A stretch of DNA of 64,000 bases from CAZNHL01 sp964572965 (GTDB lineage: Bacteria; Bacteroidota; Bacteroidia; Cytophagales; UBA9547): assembly GCA_964572965.1 (NCBI GenBank), contig CAZNHL010000003.1:49597-113596 (forward strand). Reading direction: 5' to 3'. Positions 37,177 to 43,632 of this stretch are shown here, piece after piece. The notes beneath the pieces are model-generated. The model saw only the letters and a program-made list of their open reading frames with translations. It was not told the origin of the DNA and made no database searches. Numbering within the stretch: the first letter of the stretch is position 1; every line of letters starts with the position of its first letter. A program made the translations under genes and the position numbers.

Positions 37177-37226
37177 AGAGGAAGAAGGGATTTATTAATT
37201 AATAAATCCCTTCTTCCTCTTTATTT
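37171..37226. terminator. Perfect 56-bp palindrome overlapping two stop codons
   Basis: Bases 37171-37198 are exactly complementary to 37199-37226. The core is AGAGGAAGAAGGGATT and its mirror. It contains the TAA of the channel gene and touches the TAA of the convergent gene, leaving no untranslated tail outside the hairpin. It is a probable bidirectional terminator. Confidence 0.9.
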
Positions 37227-37849
37227 TAAATTTTCTCAGGTTCAAAATTTTCTGATTTAAGCAGCAATGTAAATTTTTCGAGATCAGTTTTGAGCTCTTC
37301 TATGGACATGAGCGGCTGGTTATTTACACTATATATTTTTACAATTCCGTCAAAATCAAAAGCAATATCATCGTCATTAAACCGATTCTTTATTCTTATA
37401 AAGTCTTCATTAGGCAAATGCTTTATTTTAGTAAATGCCTTAAATTTAGCTGTTTTGGTAGAGTGGTTTTGTACATCACATATAATACGGAAACCATTTA
37501 CTTCGCCCGCTCTTACCTCTTCTGTAAAATACCACTTGGTGTCGGTGTTCAGAAAATCTTTTGAAAAACCTATCTGATCCAGTTTGTTGAATGGGAATTC
37601 CTGAAATGCATTTGCCCTTATCTTCATTTTAAAAAACCATTCAATATATGCCATACCAATTATGAACAAAGGAACTGCTACACCTGTCCCAAGAATGATG
37701 GCTGCAAATATTTTGAATTCCGGTAATCCTGCGTTCTTGAAGTAATATCCGATTATTAAAAAGAGGAAAGCTGTTGTAAGAAAAATTGAGGCTGTTGCGA
37801 TGTAAATGTAAAGTAGCTTTTTTTTATTAAGTGTAAAAAAGGTATTCAT
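37226..37849 (-). CDS. Membrane protein of unknown function, 207 aa
   Basis: Two long hydrophobic segments lie near the N-terminus (residues 13-33, LLYIYIATASIFLTTAFLF, and about 43-66), the second ending in IGMAYIEWFFKMKIRANA. The rest is a soluble, presumably cytoplasmic domain with alternating polar and hydrophobic strands (WYFTEEVRAGEVNGFRIICD). No family recognised. It is transcribed toward the efflux operon and is probably a single gene. The 237 bases upstream contain an unusual AT-rich inverted repeat (38034-38074). Confidence 0.7.
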   Translation of the reverse strand: MNTFFTLNKKKLLYIYIATASIFLTTAFLFLIIGYYFKNAGLPEFKIFAAIILGTGVAVPLFIIGMAYIEWFFKMKIRANAFQEFPFNKLDQIGFSKDFLNTDTKWYFTEEVRAGEVNGFRIICDVQNHSTKTAKFKAFTKIKHLPNEDFIRIKNRFNDDDIAFDFDGIVKIYSVNNQPLMSIEELKTDLEKFTLLLKSENFEPEKI

Positions 37850-38033
37850 TTTGGCTGGTTATAAATAAGCAGGTATAGATTAGGTTAAGGCAATTTGACT
37901 TTTGTTATTTTTTAGCAAAATAACAACTACTCCAATTCAATAAAATCATTGAATGAGAGTCTTGTTTTCCATGTTAGCTAAGTTTCAAAAAGAAAATTAA
38001 TTTGAATATATTCTTTTTGAATGTAATAGTCAA

Positions 38034-38074
38034 TAGTATATACTAAATGTGATGCTAAAATTTAGTATATACTA
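38034..38074. repeat. Perfect 15-bp inverted repeat built on TAGTATATACTA
   Basis: TAGTATATACTAAAT (38034-38048) and ATTTAGTATATACTA (38060-38074) are exact reverse complements around an 11-base loop. Each arm contains the 12-bp palindrome TAGTATATACTA. It lies downstream of the metallo-hydrolase gene and about 185 bases upstream of the 207-aa gene start. It has no GC stem or T tract, so an operator is more likely than a terminator. Confidence 0.6.
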
Positions 38075-38086
38075 AGCCCCTACGGG

Positions 38087-39217
38087 TTACTCAATGCCTT
38101 TCCACCACTCCTTAAAAGTATGTGTACTGTCTTTTAAGTTAACCTTTTCACCGATTATTGGGGTTACTAAAGGAATGTTTATTTCGGTATTCAGAGCTGT
38201 AATTGTTTTCAATGGTGTATCCCAGTCATGGTTAGCCAATGCAAACTTGGAAGAGTGTACCGGGAACAAACGTTTAGCCTGCAGATCCTGTGCAGCCTGT
38301 AATACTTGGTCGGGAAGCATGTGTATGTATTTCCAGCTTTTATCGTACTGGCCATTTTCCAGAATAGCCAGGTCAAAAGGGCCGAATTTTTTGCCTATCT
38401 GAGCAAAATGAGCGTCATAACCACTGTCTCCTCCAATATAGATTTTCATTGTTGGAGTTCTCAGTACAAACGAAGTCCATAGCGCCCTGTTTCTTGCAAA
38501 GCTTCTGCCGGAAAAATGACGTGCCGGAGCTGTATTTACAACAAAGCCACTATCAAGAATAATTTCCTCATTCCAGTCTCTTTCAAAAACTGTTTTTGTG
38601 TCAAAGCCCCAGTATTCAAAATGTTCGCCTGTACCCAGACCTGTAATGATTTTTTTAACTTTTGGCTTTAGCTTCAGTACCGTTTCATAGTCCAGGTGAT
38701 CCCAATGGTCATGCGAAATAAACAGGTAATCAATTTCCGGCAGGTCATCTGTTGTGTAGCGGTCAGTACCTTTAAACGCCCTTGTTGTTGCGGCAACAGG
38801 AGAGGCAGCTCCGCAAAAAACAGGGTCAACCAGTATGGTTTTCCCGTCAATTTTCATGAAGTAAGAAGAGTGGCCGAACCATACCAGTACATCTTCATTC
38901 TCGCCAAGATGAAGCAAATCTGTTTTGGTAGAAGGGATTGAGTCTAAGGGCGTGCTTCGCTTTTTATCAGAAAACAAATATTCTTTCAGTACAGCGAAAT
39001 AACTAACCCCTTCTGTCAGGTCAGGAGTTGGGTTCTGGTTTTTAAAAGAACCTTCATAGTAGTTCGGTGACTGTTGGATTTTTGCCAGTCGTTCACCGCT
39101 TGGCATTCTGCCAAACTGAGGCTGTTGTACAAAGAGATAAACAGATATACCAATAAGGACAACAATAGATAAGAAAATAACCATTATTCGTTTAATTACT
39201 TTTTTCATATAAAGCAT
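38087..39217 (-). CDS. Membrane-anchored metallo-beta-lactamase fold hydrolase (NAPE-PLD/UlaG-like)
   Basis: A 376-residue protein with one N-terminal membrane segment (residues 10-30) and a metallo-hydrolase domain. The metal motif is HDHWDH at residues 169-174 (ISHDHWDHLD), the earlier strand is VWFGHSSYFMKIDGKTILVDPVF, and the later ligands are in TAPARHFSGR and IGGDSGYD. This pattern is that of proteins related to N-acylphosphatidylethanolamine phospholipase D and UlaG, which cleave phosphodiesters or lactones. The substrate is unknown. Start uncertain: MLYMKK may begin at either Met (39217 or 39208). Confidence 0.9.
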   Translation of the reverse strand: MLYMKKVIKRIMVIFLSIVVLIGISVYLFVQQPQFGRMPSGERLAKIQQSPNYYEGSFKNQNPTPDLTEGVSYFAVLKEYLFSDKKRSTPLDSIPSTKTDLLHLGENEDVLVWFGHSSYFMKIDGKTILVDPVFCGAASPVAATTRAFKGTDRYTTDDLPEIDYLFISHDHWDHLDYETVLKLKPKVKKIITGLGTGEHFEYWGFDTKTVFERDWNEEIILDSGFVVNTAPARHFSGRSFARNRALWTSFVLRTPTMKIYIGGDSGYDAHFAQIGKKFGPFDLAILENGQYDKSWKYIHMLPDQVLQAAQDLQAKRLFPVHSSKFALANHDWDTPLKTITALNTEINIPLVTPIIGEKVNLKDSTHTFKEWWKGIE

Positions 39218-39329
39218 TCCAATGCGAAATCAAATGTAGCTGTTTGACGGAGAATCTTTAGAAGTCAGGAGTAATTTTTATGGCTTTAAGCCGGAGTTTA
39301 GCCGTTCTCTGGTTTGGTGGAGAGAATTT

Positions 39330-39365
39330 AAAAAAAACAGCTGACAGTATTGCTACCATCAGCTG
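39330..39365 (-). terminator. Rho-independent terminator of the 226-aa lipoprotein gene
   Basis: On the minus strand CAGCTGA (39365-39359) pairs with TCAGCTG (39344-39338), the stem continuing inward with a small bulge, followed by a run of T complementary to 39330-39337. Confidence 0.85.
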
Positions 39366-39376
39366 CTAAAGAGACT

Positions 39377-40057
39377 TTACTGAGCCGGAAATGTTTTACC
39401 GTTTACATGGTAACGTACCAGACGCCTTTCTATATAAGCACGATCCTGAGAATACTGGCTGATATAGTAGACCATAGTTTCTGCCACTAATCCAACATTG
39501 GCCGCATAACGGCAGTTTATAGGAAATTCTTTATCTCCTCTTGATTTACTCTTTAAGACAAAAGAGTTATAGGCGTTTATTGTTTCAAATGTGCCTGCAG
39601 GTACTGTATATGGTAAGTTTCTGTCTCTCATCCGGATGGTATTAATAGAAATAGTGTCATTAGCAGTACCTATATCATAGGAGCTAAAAAGTATATTTGA
39701 AAAATCCTGAGAAGAAAAGACAATTTTTCCTCCAGGAGTTACAGTATAGTGCAGAGAATCCCGGCAGAAAACATTTTGATTCATCCCTAAGTGAGCAGGC
39801 TTATTTATCTTAAAATAAGTCTTGTTATTGATAATTGTGTCTTTCGAGATATAGCAGCTATCAAAAACCTGCTGAGGAGTAGCGTTTCCCGAAGAATCGA
39901 CGCTGAATCTCTGATAGACCCAATAGTTGCCTACTTTTAATTGCGAATAGTTTGGATCAGTATCCGGTGTCGGGTTGTCTTTGTAAGTAGTACAACTGAA
40001 CATGATTACCGGCAGCGCCAGTAACAGCATTAAAAAGGTTTTGTATTTCATTTCCAT
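39377..40057 (-). CDS. Lipoprotein of unknown function, 226 aa
   Basis: Lipoprotein signal with lipobox MFSC at residues 19-22. The mature part begins TTYKDNPTPDTDPNYSQLKVGNYWVYQRF. The phrase LKVGNYWVYQ is common in Bacteroidota lipoproteins of beta-sandwich type, and the whole region (YFKINKPAHLG, VPAGTFETINAYNSF) fits that. I cannot assign a function. It is monocistronic, with its own terminator. Confidence 0.76.
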   Translation of the reverse strand: MEMKYKTFLMLLLALPVIMFSCTTYKDNPTPDTDPNYSQLKVGNYWVYQRFSVDSSGNATPQQVFDSCYISKDTIINNKTYFKINKPAHLGMNQNVFCRDSLHYTVTPGGKIVFSSQDFSNILFSSYDIGTANDTISINTIRMRDRNLPYTVPAGTFETINAYNSFVLKSKSRGDKEFPINCRYAANVGLVAETMVYYISQYSQDRAYIERRLVRYHVNGKTFPAQ

Positions 40058-40336
40058 AGTTGTTTTTACAGAAACGTGGGTTATAGAATTGTTAGTATAT
40101 GGCCTTAAAAATTGCGGAGTGTTAAGGAGCAGACAGATGACCGCCGACTCCTACAGTAGATGGCGGGTAACTTCGGCAGACTCAGTTGACAAGGCCATAA
40201 TATTAGTAGAATTGTAAATCTTCATTGATACCTTTCAAGCTTTGGTATCAATAAGGCTGGCTGAGTTTGTCCATAAAATTCTATAAAGTAGTAAAAGCAA
40301 ACTTCCCCTTTCCGATCTAACACTTATCTTTGTTAT

Positions 40337-41701
40337 ATGGCCAAAACCAAAACAACTTACTTCTGCCAGAGCTGCGGTTATGAATCTCCAAAGTGGCTGG
40401 GAAAATGCCCTGCCTGCAGCGGCTGGAATACTTTTGTAGAAGAGCTGATACAGAAAGAAGAGAAGAGTGATTATAAAAGCCCGTCGGCAAGAAATGCCAG
40501 TAAACCTACACCTATCCACGAAATAAGCTATAGTGAACAGCATCGTACTGTAACTGTTGACGAAGAACTTAACCGGGTATTGGGTGGTGGTATTGTACCG
40601 GGTTCGCTGGTTTTGATTGGTGGTGAACCGGGTATCGGGAAATCGACCCTGATGCTGCAAATTGCACTGACATTACCTGGCCAAAAAGTTTTGTATGTGT
40701 CAGGTGAAGAAAGTGAACAGCAGATCAAAATGCGTGCAGAGCGTATGACTGTTAAAGGCGATTCCTGCTTTATACTTTCCGAAACAGGCACGCAGAATAT
40801 TTTTAAGCAGATTGAAATATTGCAGCCTGATATCCTGATTATAGATTCCATTCAGACATTAAATTCATCTTTCATTGAGTCGTCACCGGGAAGTATCTCA
40901 CAGGTGCGTGAGTGTACGGCTGAGCTGATGAAATTTGCCAAGGAAAGTGGTACACCGGTTTTTCTCATTGGACATATAACAAAAGAAGGAACACTGGCCG
41001 GACCTAAAGTGCTTGAACACATGGTTGATACCGTGCTTCAGTTTGAGGGAGACCGCCACCATACTTACCGTATTCTGAGGACTATCAAAAACCGATTTGG
41101 TTCTACTTCAGAATTGGGTATTTATGAAATGACCGGATCAGGATTGAGAGAAGTCAGTAATCCGTCTGAAATACTTTTGTCTCAAAGAGAAGAAGCCCTG
41201 AGCGGGATCACCATCGGTGCCATGCTGGAGGGTAATCGTCCGCTGATGATTGAAATCCAGTCGCTGGTGAGTATTTCCAATTATGGCACACCCCAGCGCT
41301 CAAGCACGGGTTATGACAAACAGCGACTCAACATGTTGCTGGCAGTACTGGAAAAACGTGGTGGTTTCAGATTAGGTATGCAGGATGTATTCCTCAACAT
41401 TGCCGGAGGGCTGAAAGTAGAAGATCCGGCTATTGACCTGGCAGTGGTTGCGTCTATCGTTTCATCACACGAAGATATTTCTATCCCGAACCTGGTGTGT
41501 TTTGCTGCGGAAGTCGGTTTAGGCGGCGAGATCAGGGCCGTTAACCGGATTGAACACAGAATTGCCGAAGCGGAAAAGCTGGGTTTTAAGGAAATCTATA
41601 TTTCTAAATACAATAAAAAAGGGCTTGACCTTAGCCAGTTCAAAATAAAGATCAATGATGTAGCTAAACTGGAAGAGGTTTTTTCTGATCTGTTTGGGTG
41701 A
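40337..41701 (+). CDS. radA: DNA repair protein RadA
   Basis: A RecA-like ATPase helping branch migration in recombinational repair. Domains in order: a four-cysteine zinc finger (CQSCG ... CPACSGW, residues 10-30), the Walker A loop GGEPGIGKST at about residue 96, the RadA-specific KNRFG motif in IKNRFGSTSELGIYEM, and a Lon protease-like C-terminal domain (GFRLGMQDVFLNIAGGLKVEDPA). Length 454 residues is normal. It is an isolated gene, followed by a hairpin shared with the convergent gene. The 279 bases upstream hold its promoter and no visible gene. Confidence 0.98.
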   Translation: MAKTKTTYFCQSCGYESPKWLGKCPACSGWNTFVEELIQKEEKSDYKSPSARNASKPTPIHEISYSEQHRTVTVDEELNRVLGGGIVPGSLVLIGGEPGIGKSTLMLQIALTLPGQKVLYVSGEESEQQIKMRAERMTVKGDSCFILSETGTQNIFKQIEILQPDILIIDSIQTLNSSFIESSPGSISQVRECTAELMKFAKESGTPVFLIGHITKEGTLAGPKVLEHMVDTVLQFEGDRHHTYRILRTIKNRFGSTSELGIYEMTGSGLREVSNPSEILLSQREEALSGITIGAMLEGNRPLMIEIQSLVSISNYGTPQRSSTGYDKQRLNMLLAVLEKRGGFRLGMQDVFLNIAGGLKVEDPAIDLAVVASIVSSHEDISIPNLVCFAAEVGLGGEIRAVNRIEHRIAEAEKLGFKEIYISKYNKKGLDLSQFKIKINDVAKLEEVFSDLFG

Positions 41702-41706
41702 TTTTA

Positions 41707-41750
41707 AGACAATGGACATTAGATTGTCGTTTTTCTAATGTCTATTGTCT
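41707..41750. terminator. Hairpin between radA and a convergent gene
   Basis: AGACAATGGACATTAG (41707-41722) pairs with CTAATGTCTATTGTCT (41735-41750) with one GU pair and a T-rich loop. Probable bidirectional terminator without a strong T tract. Confidence 0.65.
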
Positions 41751-41764
41751 CATGTCTAAACTCT

Positions 41765-42226
41765 CTAGTCTACTTCTTCATAAATATCCACGCCAATTCC
41801 TTCCACATTCGGGAATATTTCAACGGCATGGTCTGCAAACTTGAAATAGATTACATCATTCACATAACTCTTCGTGCTGTCTTTTATCAACTCTGTTTTT
41901 AATAACGGTTTTTTGATAGCATCTCTCCATTCCGCAAGATTACGGGCATCTTCTGTCTGTAACTGGATCACTCCTTTGAATTGCTCATTAAGTTCTTTCT
42001 GCTTGGCATCCACATCCACAATGACCAGCTGAATTGCCATTAACTCCTCGGGCGCATGCAAAAACAAAGGAGCATCGTTGTCAAATCGCAACTCAATGTA
42101 TTCCACGAAATCGAGTGGCTGATTAGGTTTGGCTCTGTTTACCCAATGGTGATAATGAACACTTTCCAGTGTTTTACCTTCTAAAGATGTCAGTTGCTCT
42201 ACTTCTGATTTTGTAAAATGCCCCAC
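41765..42226 (-). CDS. Cytoplasmic protein of unknown function, 153 aa
   Basis: No signal peptide or membrane segment. Notable segments are HYHHWVNRAKPNQPLDFVEYIELRFD near the N-terminus and YFKFADHAVEIFPNVEGIGVDIYEEVD at the end. The latter looks like a beta-hairpin capping a small alpha/beta domain. No family recognised. It is divergent from the CobW-type GTPase gene, whose operator region (42311-42370) begins 85 bases upstream of its start, so its own expression could be touched by the same regulator. Confidence 0.72.
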   Translation of the reverse strand: MGHFTKSEVEQLTSLEGKTLESVHYHHWVNRAKPNQPLDFVEYIELRFDNDAPLFLHAPEELMAIQLVIVDVDAKQKELNEQFKGVIQLQTEDARNLAEWRDAIKKPLLKTELIKDSTKSYVNDVIYFKFADHAVEIFPNVEGIGVDIYEEVD

Positions 42227-42310
42227 AATTGTATCGTTATCTATATTTCTGAACTTATCTGATGCTGCAATTTAATGCTTTCCTTTTTCTTAAAGGCCTC
42301 ATTAGGATTA

Positions 42311-42318
42311 TATTTTTG
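42311..42318 (+). promoter_or_regulatory. Candidate -7 element of the CobW-type GTPase promoter
   Basis: TATTTTTG matches the Bacteroidota -7 consensus TAnnTTTG exactly and overlaps the first base pair of the adjacent palindrome. I see no clear TTG at -33. Confidence 0.5.
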
Positions 42319-42331
42319 CAACAGTGTTGCA
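42317..42331. promoter_or_regulatory. Zur-type operator 1 (TGCAACA-G-TGTTGCA)
   Basis: A perfect 7-1-7 palindrome. It overlaps the candidate -7 element and would cover the transcription start, the right position for a repressor. Confidence 0.72.
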
Positions 42332-42355
42332 TTTTAAAAACCTTTACCCTATTAT

Positions 42356-42370
42356 TGCAACAATGTTGCA
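42356..42370. promoter_or_regulatory. Zur-type operator 2 (TGCAACA-A-TGTTGCA)
   Basis: A second perfect 7-1-7 palindrome, 39 bases centre to centre from operator 1 and only four bases before the chosen start codon at 42375. It would lie in the 5' leader. Confidence 0.72.
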
Positions 42371-42374
42371 TATT

Positions 42375-43568
42375 ATGAAAGGAAAATTACCTGTTACCGT
42401 ACTTAGTGGTTTTCTCGGTGCCGGGAAAACTACATTACTCAATCACATTCTTCACAATAAAGAAGGCTTGCGTGTTGCAGTAATTGTGAACGACATGAGC
42501 GAAGTCAACATTGATGCGCAGCTTGTGCGAAATGAGCAGGTACTTTCCCGCACGGAAGAGAAACTGGTGGAGATGTCAAATGGCTGTATTTGTTGTACAC
42601 TTCGTGAAGATCTGATGCTAGAAGTAGAGCGACTGGCAAAGGAAGGCCGTTTTGATTATTTATTAATTGAAAGTACCGGAATATCCGAGCCTTTGCCGAT
42701 AGCGCAAACTTTTTCATTTATAGATGAAGAGCGGGGAATTGATCTGTCGCACTATGCAAAACTTGACACATTGGTAACGGTTGTAGATGCTTTCAATTTC
42801 TATAAAGATTTTTGTACCAATGACACGGTTGCCGGTCGTGGTTTGAATGAAGACAAAGCAGATACAAAACCACTTGTGAATTTGCTTACAGAACAGATTG
42901 AATTCGCAGATGTGATTGTAATCAATAAAGCTGATCTGGCAGAGGGCGAATCTCTGCAGGAATTGAAAGAGGTTATTAAGCGGATGAATCCGGCTGCCAG
43001 AATACTGGAAAGCAGTTTTAGCAATGTCCCTCTGAAAGAAATACTCAATACAGGCTTATTCGATATGGAAAAAGCCTCCCAGACAGAAACATGGCAGGAA
43101 GAACTGAATAAAATTCATACACCGGAAACGGAAAGCTATGGCATTTCCTCTTTTGTATATAGAAGCAGAAAACCTTTTCATCCACAACGTTTCTGGCAGT
43201 ATGTGAATGAAGAATTCCACGGGACAATTATCAGAAGTAAAGGTGTGTTCTGGCTGGCCTCCAGACCTGATCAGGCAATTAACTGGAGCCAGGCTGGAGG
43301 ATCGCTCCGTGCCGAAATTGCCGGAACCTGGTGGGCTGCTTATTCATTACCGGAAAGGCGCTTAAATCCGGACTGGAATGAAAACAGGGAGAGACTGACA
43401 GAGAAATGGCATCCACTGTTTGGCGACAGGTTTAATGAACTGGTCATTATCGGACAGGATCTGGACCAGGAAGCAATCATTATTGAACTCGATAAATGTG
43501 CTTTGTCTGACAGAGAAATTGACCTTTATACAAGTGGCTACTACAGTGATGATTGCTGGCCTCTTTAG
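42375..43568 (+). CDS. CobW/COG0523-family GTPase, probable zinc metallochaperone
   Basis: The protein belongs to the G3E GTPases that deliver metals; members under zinc control serve as zinc chaperones (ZigA/ZNG1 type). The Walker A loop is SGFLGAGKTTLLNHIL (residues 11-26), the metal-binding CxCC is C71-I-C-C74 in SNGCICCTLREDL, ESTGISEP follows, and the base-recognition motif is NKAD. The C-terminal CobW_C domain includes RPFHPQRFW-type sequence (KPFHPQRFWQYV). I chose the ATG at 42375 (397 residues); the earlier in-frame starts at 42324 and 42363 lie inside the operators. Regulation by a zinc-sensing repressor is inferred from the two palindromes. The TonB receptor gene follows. Confidence 0.9.
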   Translation: MKGKLPVTVLSGFLGAGKTTLLNHILHNKEGLRVAVIVNDMSEVNIDAQLVRNEQVLSRTEEKLVEMSNGCICCTLREDLMLEVERLAKEGRFDYLLIESTGISEPLPIAQTFSFIDEERGIDLSHYAKLDTLVTVVDAFNFYKDFCTNDTVAGRGLNEDKADTKPLVNLLTEQIEFADVIVINKADLAEGESLQELKEVIKRMNPAARILESSFSNVPLKEILNTGLFDMEKASQTETWQEELNKIHTPETESYGISSFVYRSRKPFHPQRFWQYVNEEFHGTIIRSKGVFWLASRPDQAINWSQAGGSLRAEIAGTWWAAYSLPERRLNPDWNENRERLTEKWHPLFGDRFNELVIIGQDLDQEAIIIELDKCALSDREIDLYTSGYYSDDCWPL

Positions 43569-43573
43569 GTAAA

Positions 43574-43588
43574 TTCAACAATGTTGCA
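43574..43588. promoter_or_regulatory. Zur-type operator 3 (TTCAACA-A-TGTTGCA)
   Basis: Same 15-bp palindrome with one mismatch in the left arm, six bases after the GTPase stop and upstream of the receptor gene. Confidence 0.68.
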
Positions 43589-43611
43589 TTTAAAAAGAAT
43601 TAGCCATAATT

Positions 43612-43626
43612 TGCAACACTATTGCA
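43612..43626. promoter_or_regulatory. Zur-type operator 4 (TGCAACA-C-TATTGCA)
   Basis: Same palindrome with one mismatch in the right arm, seven bases before the GTG of the receptor gene. The spacing to operator 3 (38 bases centre to centre) nearly repeats that of operators 1 and 2 (39 bases). Confidence 0.68.
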
Positions 43627-43632
43627 AATAAG

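Noticed and set aside
40002..40217. Plus-strand 71-codon open frame upstream of radA
   Set aside because: It begins inside the antisense of the lipoprotein gene, and its composition is not protein-like.
42324..42374. Upstream starts (GTG 42324, ATG 42363) for the CobW-type GTPase
   Set aside because: Both lie within the palindromic operators and would add residues that do not belong to the family; the family sequence begins at MKGKLPVTVLSG.
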